In this document: positions 46,849-54,945 of the stretch, in pieces
Layout: each line of letters starts with the position of its first letter
Numbering within the stretch: position 1 is the stretch's first letter
Assembly: GCF_014645515.1 (NCBI RefSeq)
Contig: NZ_BMLW01000006.1
Location: 266,099 to 330,098 of the forward strand
Direction: 5' to 3'
From: Oceanobacillus neutriphilus
GTDB lineage: Bacteria; Bacillota; Bacilli; Bacillales; Amphibacillaceae
Length of the DNA stretch: 64,000 nucleotides
Notes under the pieces: model-generated
Told to the model about the DNA's origin: nothing
Database searches by the model: none
The model's input: only the letters and a program-made list of their open reading frames with translations
Program-made: the position numbers and the translations under genes

Positions 46849-47003
46849 GCTGGGACAAAAGGAAAAGTGATTAACCCCAATAACGGACGATGTGTAAATA
46901 TACGCAGCTTTCAGCAGGAAGCATAGTATTCCTAAGCAGATATTCACACAACTTAAGTTCGGAGTTTGCCGGGTTAAAAGACTTTCGCTGTTCCGGCTTT
47001 TTT
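46849..47003. repeat. GCTGGGAC-type structured intergenic element
   Basis: 155 bp. Outer arms GCTGGGAC (46849-46856) and GTTCCGGC (46990-46997) pair with G-U pairs; AAGTGATTAACCCC pairs roughly with GGGTTAAAAGACTT; inner TGTGTAAATA pairs with TATTCACACA; the tip is AGGAAGCATAGTATTCCT. Ends in TTTTTT, so it can terminate. Only copy in the window. Confidence 0.65.
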
Positions 47004-47043
47004 GTGTTTGTACATCATTTGTTAAAATAAAATGAAATAAGTT

Positions 47044-47093
47044 ATAAATAATATTAAAATTAACTTTAATATTATTTATTATTATGTTAAAAT
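47044..47093 (+). promoter_or_regulatory. Perfect inverted repeat and promoter of the DUF2089-like cassette
   Basis: ATAAATAATATTAAA (47044-47058), six bases, TTTAATATTATTTAT (47065-47079). The right arm covers the -35 position (47065-47070) of the extended -10 TGT-TAAAAT (47088-47093). A repressor bound here would block the promoter; the HTH protein of the cassette is the natural candidate. Confidence 0.6.
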
Positions 47094-47121
47094 AAATGTA
47101 AACATTGAGAGGTGAAGCTAT

Positions 47122-47421
47122 ATGGATATTAAAAATGTACCAGATTGGGTTTTATCATTGGACGAGGAAGATTTGGAATTCATTAAAAAATTTGTGATGA
47201 ACTCCGGCTCATTAAAAGAGGTCGCTAAAATTTATACAGTTTCTTATCCCACGGTAAGGATTAAGTTGGACAGGCTGATTGAAAAAATAAAATTAAATGA
47301 TGCCAAGGATAATGAGGAATTTATAAAATTTATTAAACAGCTTTCCATTGATGATCGCATTAACCTGGAAGAAGCAAAATTAATTATTGAAAAGTATAAA
47401 AAGGAAAGGGAGGAAAAGTAA
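47122..47421 (+). CDS. Small HTH protein resembling DUF2089 family
   Basis: 99-aa, strongly charged, helical protein. A helix-turn-helix-like stretch FVMNSGSLKEVAKIYTVSYPTVRIKLDRLIEKI (about 28-60) resembles the SLKE(L/V)A..YGVSYPTVR(N/I)RLD motif of DUF2089 proteins, but the N-terminal zinc ribbon seen in longer members is missing. Start ATG follows GAGAGGTGAAG. It overlaps the following membrane-protein gene by one base (TAATG) and lies behind a perfect 15-bp inverted repeat, suggesting an autoregulated two-gene cassette. It is not in this location in B. subtilis. Function unknown. Confidence 0.8.
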   Translation: MDIKNVPDWVLSLDEEDLEFIKKFVMNSGSLKEVAKIYTVSYPTVRIKLDRLIEKIKLNDAKDNEEFIKFIKQLSIDDRINLEEAKLIIEKYKKEREEK

Positions 47422-47711
47422 TGTTTGGATTTGGTATTTATGATGCGTTTATGATTGCAGGATTTCTGGCAATACAGTATTTTCTCTCAACCCGAAATAA
47501 TGCTTATTGGGGAGCGGTTATTCCTGTTCTTCTGGTTTTCTGGTTAACATGGAGCTTAATCACGGGCAGGATAGAAAGTGTCCTTGCCTATGCACTGATT
47601 CTTTTAGTTGGGATGATTGTTCTGGCTATGGAATGGCATGAAGGAAGAGAAGCTCTTAGTAAACGCAGAAATAAAGAATTAGATAAAATGAGATCACAGG
47701 ACATACAGTGA
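47421..47711 (+). CDS. Small membrane protein paired with the HTH protein
   Basis: 96-aa protein with three hydrophobic segments (about 6-22, 32-50, 55-70) and a charged C-terminal tail (EWHEGREALSKRRNKELDKM). I do not recognise a named family. The start ATG shares its first base with the stop codon of the preceding gene, and AAAGGGAGGAAAAG is the ribosome site, so the pair is co-translated. The HTH plus membrane arrangement is like that of small regulated envelope-stress or transport-linked cassettes, but no function can be assigned. Confidence 0.75.
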   Translation: MFGFGIYDAFMIAGFLAIQYFLSTRNNAYWGAVIPVLLVFWLTWSLITGRIESVLAYALILLVGMIVLAMEWHEGREALSKRRNKELDKMRSQDIQ

Positions 47712-47756
47712 TACGATGGCAAGGGTAACTGCAGAAGGTTATATTCCGAAGTTAAC

Positions 47757-47797
47757 AAAAAAAGCTTATTTCCCCGGTAAAGGAAATAAGCTTTTTT
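47757..47797. terminator. Bidirectional terminator between the cassette and tRNA-Met
   Basis: AAAAAGCTTATTTCC / GGAAATAAGCTTTTT with an eight-base loop; A-run left and T-run right, serving both convergent transcripts. Confidence 0.9.
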
Positions 47798-47802
47798 CAG
47801 GA

Positions 47803-47876
47803 TAGCGGCGGAGGGGATCGAACCCACGACCTCACGGGTATGAACCGTACGCTCTCGCCAGCTGAGCTACGCCGCC
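47803..47876 (-). tRNA. tRNA-Met (CAT), elongator type
   Basis: 74 nt on the minus strand from GGCGGCG (acceptor, 47876 leftward) to CGCCGCT plus discriminator A. D arm GCTC/GAGC, anticodon stem TACGG/CCGTG with loop TTCATAC (anticodon CAT), T arm GTGGG/CCCTC with TTCGATC. A Watson-Crick-type acceptor start (G1-U72) and lack of the three G-C initiator pairs mark it as elongator. The CCA end is not encoded. It has its own promoter upstream on the right. Confidence 0.95.
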
Positions 47877-47896
47877 ATGTAAAACCAACAAGAAGA

Positions 47897-47925
47897 ATCA
47901 TACAACAGACAATACAAAGTGTCAA
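47897..47925 (-). promoter_or_regulatory. Sigma-A promoter of tRNA-Met
   Basis: On the minus strand TTGACA (47925-47920), 17 bases, TATGAT (47902-47897), about 20 bases before the tRNA. Confidence 0.85.
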
Positions 47926-48236
47926 TAGTTTCCACGCATATTTTATAACCATATTTATTTGGAATCCGGAATGTATAAGTTTCAATCTGAAAAAATACGT
48001 TTTCTGCTCTATTTTTTTAGTTTGCCTATCTTGTCGAGCTTATAGAAAAGAACAGCTTTTCTCCCACCTTTTTCTACAAATGATGAAGCAATATCTAAAA
48101 AGCTGCGAAGTTTTAGTGTCATGAACAGATTAAGCTTGTTGTTTGAAAAATCATATACTTCCTGCATTACATACAAAATAGACAGTTAACTCCAGCTGCA
48201 CCCTTTTTGTAAAACGTTGTTAACTTACCAAAATTA
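47926..48236. other. Gap between the tRNA promoter and the spoIIE control region
   Basis: No gene supported; AT-rich, with an AGTTAAC/GTTAACT inverted repeat at 48184-48225 just left of the 0A-like box. Confidence 0.4.
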
Positions 48237-48302
48237 CGTCGAACGATTTTTAGAAGCTGCCATGTTTTTTTGACAAAAAAAGAATACAACCTGTGTTTTA
48301 CT
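48237..48302 (+). promoter_or_regulatory. Spo0A-type promoter of spoIIE
   Basis: TTGACA (48270-48275) and TTTACT (48297-48302) with the unusual 21-base spacing known for Spo0A-activated sigma-A promoters such as spoIIE and spoIIG. An upstream CGTCGAA (48237-48243) is one base from the 0A box TGTCGAA. Confidence 0.7.
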
Positions 48303-48327
48303 AGTTGGAAAGATAGGAGTGGATAAA

Positions 48328-50790
48328 ATGATAGGTTCAATTCCAAGGGTGGATTCGGGAAGCATTGCAATCGAGAAAGCAAATAAAAAGAGAAAATGGA
48401 GAGAACACGTTATGGCGAAGGTTAATCATATATTAATCGCGCAAGGCTGGTTGTTTTACATTACCGGTTTCTTATTAGGACGAGCTGTCATTCTGCAGGC
48501 GGTCTCCCCATTTGCTGTTGCGTTCATTGCCAGTATGTGGCTTGTCCATCGGGATAAATCATTCCGGTCTATGATTGCTGTTATTTTAGGTGCGTTAACC
48601 TATTCGATGCAGCATGTTGTTTTTATCTTTCTTGCTTTTATCTTATTTATCTTCATATCGGCAGCAACAAAGTCGATCAAAAATCAGCAGTGGATGCTGC
48701 CTGTCACGGTCTTTTTGGCTACCAGCCTGCCGAGAATGTTTCTATATTCTATCCAGGATACAATATCTTCCTTCCAATGGATGATGCTGGCCATTGAAGG
48801 AGTACTTGGAGCAATTCTTGTACTTATATTTATGCAAAGTATTCCGCTATTATCACCAAAACGATATAAACCCGCTTTGAAAAGTGAAGAAATTGTCTGC
48901 CTCATTATTCTTATTGCCTCTGTATTAACAGGATTCATCGGCTGGGAGGTATACGGAGCCTCCTTAGAGCAAGTTTTTTCAAGATATTTTGTGTTAGTAT
49001 TTGCTTTTGTAGGCGGGGCGGCAATTGGGTCAACTGTCGGTGTTGTAGCAGGGATGATTCTATCATTAGCTAATGTTGCCAATCTTTATCAAATGAGCCT
49101 GCTTGCCTTTTCAGGTGTGCTCGGAGGATTATTAAAGGAGGGGAAGAAAGCGGGGACGGCGCTGGGGCTCTTAATTGGGACAGGCCTGATTGGTGTCTAT
49201 GGTGAAAATGTTGCTTTATTGCCATCATTAATAGAATCACTTATGGCTGTGATGCTATTTATCCTTACCCCGGCATCATGGTTCGAGCAAATAGCCCGCT
49301 ATATACCAGGTACAGAAGCATATACAAATGAACAGGAACAGTATTCGCAAAAGGTTCGAAATGTCACTGCGAAACGGGTAGAGCAATTTTCGGATGTTTT
49401 TCAGGCCCTATCTAAAAGCTTTGCAGTAACAGACCGGACATTAAGTGATGAAAAGAGAGATGAGAAGAGAGATACAGATTACTTTTTAAGCCAGGTGACG
49501 GAAAAAACATGTCAGGGATGCTTCCTAAAGAATAAATGCTGGCAAAAGGAATTTGATAAAACCTATTCTCTAATGGAGGATATGAAGCAGGATATAACTG
49601 CCGGTCAGGACCCAAGCCGGAATGTTATGAAGGAATTTGAGAATCATTGTGTGAAATCACGCCAGGTGGTGGAGGCAATGCGGTCAGAAATGAGCTTTTA
49701 CGAAGCAAATCAACAGCTCAGACAGCAGGTAACAGAAAGTAAGCGCTTAGTTTCTGATCAGCTCCAGGGGGTTTCTGAAGTGATGAACGATTTTGCTAAA
49801 GAAATACTAAAGGAGCGGCAGCATCACGAGCTGCAGGAATCGCAAATTATTCAAGCTTTAAAGCAGATGGGAATTGAATTAGTCCGCTTAGATATTTATC
49901 ACTTGGAAAAAGGAAATGTAGATATTGAATTGACAACAAGCTTTTATGAATATCATGGAGAAGGTGAAAAGCTGATTGCTCCTATTCTTTCAGAGCTGCT
50001 CGATGAAATGATTGTAGTGAAAACGGAGGATATTTCTTCTTTCCCGTACGGATATAGCCACTTCGTCTTTGGCTCAGCAAGAGATTTTGCGATTGAGACA
50101 GGAGCAGCAAATGCAGCAAAGGGAGGTGGACTGGTATCTGGAGACAGCTTTACAACCATTGAGCTTGGTGCAGGGAAGTTTGCCATGGCTATCAGTGATG
50201 GAATGGGGAATGGAAAACGCGCAAAAGAAGAAAGTACAGAAACATTGCGCTTACTGCAGCAGATTTTACAGACGGGGATACGGGAAAAGGTAGCCATCAA
50301 AACCATCAATTCGATTCTCGCTTTACGTACTACTGATGAGATGTTTGCAACACTTGATTTAGCAGTCGTTGATTTGCATAATGCGTCTGCAGAATTTTTA
50401 AAGATTGGTTCGACACCAAGCTTTGTCCGCAGAGGAAACGCGATGCTGAAAATTGAGGCCAGTAATCTGCCGATGGGGATTATTAAAGAGGTCGATGTAG
50501 ACATTGTTAGTGAACAGCTAAAGCCGGATGATTTATTAATTATGATGAGTGATGGAATTTTTGATGGACCGAAAGACGTGGAGAATATCGATATTTGGAT
50601 AAAACGTAAAATTAAAGAAATGGACACAGAGGATCCGCAAGAGATTGCTGATCTGTTATTAGAAGAGGTGATACGGACAAGATCAGGAGACATTAATGAT
50701 GATATGACTGTATTGGTTGCCAAGGTGAAGAAAAACACACCAAGGTGGGCGAATGTCCCAATACATCATGGGAAGGTTCTTTCTATGTAA
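48328..50790 (+). CDS. spoIIE: Stage II sporulation protein E, SpoIIAA-P phosphatase
   Basis: 820-aa membrane phosphatase that activates sigma-F in the forespore and helps polar septation. About ten membrane helices in residues 20-320, a central FtsZ-binding region with a cysteine pair (CQGCFLKNKCW), and a C-terminal PP2C-type domain (about 585-810) with AISDGMGNGKRAKEES and LLIMMSDGIFDGP metal motifs. ATG at 48328 sits eight bases after AGGAG; an in-frame GTG at 48319 overlaps this site. A 21-bp-spaced promoter and 0A-like box fit Spo0A control. Confidence 0.97.
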   Translation: MIGSIPRVDSGSIAIEKANKKRKWREHVMAKVNHILIAQGWLFYITGFLLGRAVILQAVSPFAVAFIASMWLVHRDKSFRSMIAVILGALTYSMQHVVFIFLAFILFIFISAATKSIKNQQWMLPVTVFLATSLPRMFLYSIQDTISSFQWMMLAIEGVLGAILVLIFMQSIPLLSPKRYKPALKSEEIVCLIILIASVLTGFIGWEVYGASLEQVFSRYFVLVFAFVGGAAIGSTVGVVAGMILSLANVANLYQMSLLAFSGVLGGLLKEGKKAGTALGLLIGTGLIGVYGENVALLPSLIESLMAVMLFILTPASWFEQIARYIPGTEAYTNEQEQYSQKVRNVTAKRVEQFSDVFQALSKSFAVTDRTLSDEKRDEKRDTDYFLSQVTEKTCQGCFLKNKCWQKEFDKTYSLMEDMKQDITAGQDPSRNVMKEFENHCVKSRQVVEAMRSEMSFYEANQQLRQQVTESKRLVSDQLQGVSEVMNDFAKEILKERQHHELQESQIIQALKQMGIELVRLDIYHLEKGNVDIELTTSFYEYHGEGEKLIAPILSELLDEMIVVKTEDISSFPYGYSHFVFGSARDFAIETGAANAAKGGGLVSGDSFTTIELGAGKFAMAISDGMGNGKRAKEESTETLRLLQQILQTGIREKVAIKTINSILALRTTDEMFATLDLAVVDLHNASAEFLKIGSTPSFVRRGNAMLKIEASNLPMGIIKEVDVDIVSEQLKPDDLLIMMSDGIFDGPKDVENIDIWIKRKIKEMDTEDPQEIADLLLEEVIRTRSGDINDDMTVLVAKVKKNTPRWANVPIHHGKVLSM

Positions 50791-50931
50791 GCATGGGGTA
50801 TTTCATAAATTAAAAACTATTTTTTTAAGAAAATCTTCCCTCTTTTCTTATTCAAATCTATCAAATATATGTATACAGAAAGTATTATTTGGTGATGATG
50901 GTAATGGAAAGATGAGGGAGGTATACATCAA

Positions 50932-51669
50932 ATGAATGCAGGAACATTAAAACAAATTTTGCTGTTAACAGATGGCTGCTCCAACAAAGGTGAAGATCCT
51001 GCTATTGTTGCCAGTTTAGCTAATCAGCAAGGAATTACCGTGAATGTAATTGGAATTTTAGATGATGATCAGACAGAACAGCCGGAAGGTCTTCAGGAAG
51101 TAGAGGATATTGCGGTGTCCGGAGGCGGCGTCAGCCAAATCGTCTATAGTGAACGCCTGTCACAAACAGTACAGATGGTGACAAGGCAGGCAATGACACA
51201 AACATTACAGGGATTTGTGAATAAAGAGCTGCGCAGTATTTTAGGAAAAGATCAGTCGATGGAGGAGCTGGACCCTGAAAAACGCGGTGAAATTATGGAA
51301 GTAGTTGAGGATCTAGGTGAAACGAGCGACTTGGAAGTAGTTGTTCTTGTCGATAGCAGCGCAAGTATGCGTGATAAATTAGAAACGGTTAAGGAAGCAC
51401 TTTTTGATTTATCAATGAGCTTAAACGCACGTGTCGGGAAAAATCGTTTTTGTATTTACCGTTTCCCGGGCAGGCGAAGTGATATTGAGCTTGTACTTGA
51501 CTGGTCACCAAGACTGGATGGTATTTCTAGGGTTTTTCCAAAGCTGACAAGCGGCGGAATCACTCCGACCGGACCGGCATTACGTGCGGCGATGTACCAA
51601 TTCAGTAAGAAGCAGCTGCGGAGGAATTCGGATGAAGAACCATTCGACATTGAAGAAACCGGCTATTAA
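50932..51669 (+). CDS. yabS: VWA-domain protein YabS
   Basis: 245-aa protein with a von Willebrand A domain: the MIDAS signature DSSAS in VVVLVDSSASMRDKLETVKEAL and later TSGGITPTGPALRAAM. The first half (LLLTDGCSNKGEDPAIVASLANQQGITVNVIGI) is itself a partial VWA-like repeat. Strong ribosome site GAGGGAGGT. In B. subtilis yabS is expressed with yabT during sporulation; the two genes overlap here by 38 bases. Function unknown. Confidence 0.9.
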   Translation: MNAGTLKQILLLTDGCSNKGEDPAIVASLANQQGITVNVIGILDDDQTEQPEGLQEVEDIAVSGGGVSQIVYSERLSQTVQMVTRQAMTQTLQGFVNKELRSILGKDQSMEELDPEKRGEIMEVVEDLGETSDLEVVVLVDSSASMRDKLETVKEALFDLSMSLNARVGKNRFCIYRFPGRRSDIELVLDWSPRLDGISRVFPKLTSGGITPTGPALRAAMYQFSKKQLRRNSDEEPFDIEETGY

Positions 51670-52573
51670 TTTACATGCTCAGCAAAAAGTGACTGGAAAA
51701 TGGCATTATAAATCCTACACCGTAGTAAGGAAAATTGGCCAGGGAGCGATTGGATCTGTTTATCTCTGCATGTATAATGGACGGCCTGTTGCTTTGAAAA
51801 TGAGCGAACAGGATGCAGCTGTAACAGTAGAAGTCAATGTGCTTAAAGCGCTGAAAAAGGTTCAAGGATACCGCCTTGGGCCTTCTTTATTGGATGTCGA
51901 CGATTGGACGGCGCCGAATGGAAGAGTATATTCTTTTTATGTGATGGAATATATGGAGGGCCAAAAGTTAGGTGCATTTATTCAGGCGAGGGGAAAGAAG
52001 TGGCTTGGTGTACTGATGGTTCAGTTATTAGAGGATTTAGATCAGCTTCATCAGGCAGGCTGGACCTTTGGTGATCTAAAAACAGACAATATTCTGGTTG
52101 AATCGAATCCGCCAAGAATCCGATTGGTGGATGTAGGCGGTACGACAAGGATGGGACGCTCTATTAAAGAGTATACCGAGTTTTTTGACCGTGGATATTG
52201 GAGTCTGGGAACGCGTAAGGCAGAACCCAGCTATGATTTGTTTGCTGTTGCGATGGTATTTCTCCATATTTATTACCCGAGGCGGTTTGAACGTACAACG
52301 GGGGAGCCATCCGAAAAGCTGTTGGAAAAAAAGCTGTATCGTGCAAAAGATCTGCAGTTACTGCATCCCATTTTAAGAAAAGCATTGAGAGGAAAATATC
52401 ACACAGCAACAGAAATGAAAATGGATGTTATGGATAAAATAAAACAGGTACAGCGCAGGCGCAGTCAATATCGTAAAAAGGTACAGCAAAAAAAGACTTA
52501 TCCTGTGAAAGAATCATTAAGTATTTCTTTGGTTGCCTCTGTTTTTTGGATTATTTCGCTGCTTTTGCCCTAA
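51632..52573 (+). CDS. yabT: Membrane-anchored serine/threonine kinase YabT
   Basis: 313-aa Hanks-type kinase without extracellular domain. IGQGAIGSVYLC is the glycine loop, VALKMSEQD holds the catalytic Lys, FGDLKTDNILV is the catalytic loop (HRD replaced by FGD, as in YabT), and VDVGG stands for DFG. A basic segment (KQVQRRRSQYRKKVQQKK) and a C-terminal membrane helix (SISLVASVFWIISLLLP) follow. In B. subtilis YabT is DNA-activated and phosphorylates RecA in sporulation. ATG at 51632, inside yabS, follows GGAGGAATTC. Confidence 0.93.
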   Translation: MKNHSTLKKPAINLHAQQKVTGKWHYKSYTVVRKIGQGAIGSVYLCMYNGRPVALKMSEQDAAVTVEVNVLKALKKVQGYRLGPSLLDVDDWTAPNGRVYSFYVMEYMEGQKLGAFIQARGKKWLGVLMVQLLEDLDQLHQAGWTFGDLKTDNILVESNPPRIRLVDVGGTTRMGRSIKEYTEFFDRGYWSLGTRKAEPSYDLFAVAMVFLHIYYPRRFERTTGEPSEKLLEKKLYRAKDLQLLHPILRKALRGKYHTATEMKMDVMDKIKQVQRRRSQYRKKVQQKKTYPVKESLSISLVASVFWIISLLLP

Positions 52574-52588
52574 GGAGGATATTTAAAA

Positions 52589-52687
52589 ATGAAAATCTGC
52601 TTTTTAGGCATCCTCTCTTTTGAACCGTTTCTTAAAAAGGAGTATGATAGAAGTATAGCCAAAATACGGCTTTTTTCTAATTTATAA
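52589..52687 (+). CDS. Candidate 32-aa small protein between yabT and tilS
   Basis: Frame MKICFLGILSFEPFLKKEYD... (32 codons) begins ten bases after AAGGAGGAT, a near-ideal ribosome site placed right at the yabT stop codon. It has a short hydrophobic N-terminus and a basic C-terminus, no known family. The region also contains the tilS promoter (52620-52648), so the frame could be fortuitous; only the strong ribosome site supports it. Confidence 0.3.
   Translation: MKICFLGILSFEPFLKKEYDRSIAKIRLFSNL
52620..52648 (+). promoter_or_regulatory. Sigma-A promoter of tilS-hpt-ftsH
   Basis: TTGAAC (52620-52625), 17 bases, TATGAT (52643-52648), about 85 bases before tilS. Confidence 0.65.
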
Positions 52688-52731
52688 TAACCGTATGACG
52701 AGGCGGAAGATTCGGATGGAGGAAGAATGAA

Positions 52732-54120
52732 ATGGAACAGAAGGTGTATCCATTTATCCAGAGACACCAATTAATTCAAAAGCATACAACGGTTCTTGTC
52801 GGAGTTTCAGGAGGACCAGATTCCATTGCACTGTTACATCTTCTTAAAAAGCTTTCATCCAATTGGGATTTAAACCTCGTGGCAGTAACGGTTGATCATC
52901 AGCTGCGTAATGAAGAATCCGCAGAAGATTGCCGGTTTGTTAAGGAAATTTGTCAGGATTGGGAAATTCCCTGTGTGACAAGAACGGTAGATGTAAGGCA
53001 ATACCAAAAAGAAAAGGGTGTCAGTGAAGAGGTTGCTGCACGTGAATTAAGATACAGTGTTTATCAAGAATTAATGTATGCAGAAAATGCAGATGCTCTT
53101 GCCCTTGGCCATCATGCAGATGATCAGATTGAAACGATGGTCATGCGGATGGCCAGAATAGCGACATCCAATGCTTTAAAGGGAATTCCTGTACGGCGGA
53201 ACTTTGCCGGCGGGAAAATCATTCGCCCTTTATTAAGTGTGACTAAGAATAATATTCTTGCTTATTTGGAAAAGTATCAATTGAGCTATCGGGTAGATAA
53301 AACAAATGCAGATGAAGCCTATACAAGAAACTATTACAGAAAAAATGTCGTACCTTTGCTGAAGGAAAAAAATCCGAGTATCCATGAGACAATACAGACC
53401 CTCAGCGAAACGTTATCACAAGATGAACAATATTTACAGGCACAGGCTGAAGAAATGGTGAAAAAAGTAGTGGAATTTCGTGAAAATAACCGGGAAATTT
53501 GTTTTGCTGCAGAAGCTTTTTTAAAGCTTCCTCAGGCTTTACAAAGAAGGGCCTTTCATCTAATATTAAACTATCTATATGGAACCTTACCTAAAGACCT
53601 ATCCTATATCCACGAAGTAAACTTTTTTGACCTGTTAAGGCGTCGGAATGGGAGCTCGAGTTTAGATTTTCCTTTACGGCTCCGAATGACAAATATATAT
53701 GGACAAATTTATCTGCAATTTGGTCATCAACCATCCACGAAGTTAGCACATTCCTCTTTATTGACAGTCCCGGGCGAAGTGCTGCTGTCGGACGGAACGA
53801 AGATCGAGGCATCAATGGTCGAAGAGACTCCGTCAGAGAATGAAGCTATTTTTGTCTTTCCGTCAGATTCTATTTCATTACCACTACATATCCGAGTAAG
53901 AAAAGCGGGAGATCGTATGTCTGTCAGAGGGCTCAATGGTTCAAAAAAGCTCAAGGATATTTTTATAAATGCTAAAGTACCAAAAAATCTACGGGATAAT
54001 TGGCCAATTATAGTGGATGATAAAGGCATCATCCTTTGGGTTGTCGGTCTAAAAAAAGCAGAGACTGCACAAAATGGTAAAGGATTGAATATAAAGCTGG
54101 AATTTAGTTCGAGACGATAA
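52732..54120 (+). CDS. tilS: tRNA(Ile)-lysidine synthase
   Basis: Converts the wobble C of tRNA-Ile(CAU) to lysidine, changing its identity. 462 aa; the PP-loop SGGPDS is at 26-31 (GVSGGPDSIALLHLLKKL), HHADDQIETMVMR follows in the N-type ATPase domain, and the C-terminal TilS domains (about 380-462) contain VRKAGDRMSVRGLNGSKKLKD. Start ATG follows GGAGGAAG. In B. subtilis it forms an operon with hpt and ftsH, and hpt begins 15 bases after its stop here too. Confidence 0.97.
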   Translation: MEQKVYPFIQRHQLIQKHTTVLVGVSGGPDSIALLHLLKKLSSNWDLNLVAVTVDHQLRNEESAEDCRFVKEICQDWEIPCVTRTVDVRQYQKEKGVSEEVAARELRYSVYQELMYAENADALALGHHADDQIETMVMRMARIATSNALKGIPVRRNFAGGKIIRPLLSVTKNNILAYLEKYQLSYRVDKTNADEAYTRNYYRKNVVPLLKEKNPSIHETIQTLSETLSQDEQYLQAQAEEMVKKVVEFRENNREICFAAEAFLKLPQALQRRAFHLILNYLYGTLPKDLSYIHEVNFFDLLRRRNGSSSLDFPLRLRMTNIYGQIYLQFGHQPSTKLAHSSLLTVPGEVLLSDGTKIEASMVEETPSENEAIFVFPSDSISLPLHIRVRKAGDRMSVRGLNGSKKLKDIFINAKVPKNLRDNWPIIVDDKGIILWVVGLKKAETAQNGKGLNIKLEFSSRR

Positions 54121-54135
54121 TTAGGAGGAGAAAAC

Positions 54136-54690
54136 ATGGCGCAAGGAACGATTCATGATGAGATTGAAAAGATTTTGGTAAGTGAGGAAGAAATTCAGAA
54201 AAAATGTAAGGAGCTTGGCGCTGTATTAACAGAGGAATACAAAGGCAAGTTTCCGCTGGCTATCGGCGTACTAAAAGGTGCATTGCCGTTTATGTCAGAT
54301 ATTCTTCGTCATACAGAAACACATCTGGAAATGGATTTTATGGATGTGTCCAGCTACGATGGCGGAACATCCTCCACTGGAGAAGTGAAAATTCTAAAAG
54401 ATTTGAATACAAAAGTAGAAGGCCGCGATATTATCATTGTGGAAGATATCATTGATAGCGGACTTACCTTGAGCTACTTAGTGGATTTATTTAAATATCG
54501 TAAAGCAAATTCGATTAAAATCGTAACACTTCTCGATAAACCGGCAGGAAGAACAGCAAATATCAAAGCAGATCTTATCGGCTTTGAAGTTCCCGATGAA
54601 TTTGTTGTCGGCTATGGCCTGGATTATGCAGAAAAATATCGAAATCTTTCTTATATTGGTGTTCTTAAACCAGAAATTTATGGCGGCTGA
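54136..54690 (+). CDS. hpt: Hypoxanthine-guanine phosphoribosyltransferase
   Basis: Purine salvage enzyme (184 aa), making IMP/GMP from base and PRPP. PRPP loop [17 protein letters not shown], base-binding region [42 protein letters not shown], and the active-site loop SSYDGGTSS are present. Start ATG after TAGGAGGAG. It is in the tilS-hpt-ftsH order of Bacillaceae, where Hpt and TilS are reported to influence ftsH transcription. A weak hairpin (GCTGAAAATACAGC, 54752-54765, then TTTTT) lies between it and ftsH. Confidence 0.97.
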   Translation: MAQGTIHDEIEKILVSEEEIQKKCKELGAVLTEEYKGKFPLAIGVLKGALPFMSDILRHTETHLEMDFMDVSSYDGGTSSTGEVKILKDLNTKVEGRDIIIVEDIIDSGLTLSYLVDLFKYRKANSIKIVTLLDKPAGRTANIKADLIGFEVPDEFVVGYGLDYAEKYRNLSYIGVLKPEIYGG

Positions 54691-54945
54691 TGGTTAAATG
54701 TAAATAACGGGTAAGACAGGAGCTTAGTCGGGACAGGCTGCAATGGAGATTGCTGAAAATACAGCTTTTTCTAGGGAAGCAGCACCTGTATTTTAAGGAA
54801 TAGCCCTGGACGATTTGATTAGGAATTTTGCAATATTTCATCTCATAAAAAATAATTCGTCAAAAATGGTTAAATTATTTGTATAAAGCGATTTTACTAT
54901 GATACGATTTACTATAGTTTTTCCCCATTTGGGAGGAGGTAAGCA

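Noticed and set aside
49953..50738. 261-codon open frame antisense to spoIIE
   Set aside because: Mirrors the PP2C domain coding strand, Ser/Ile-rich with no ribosome site; a codon-bias shadow.
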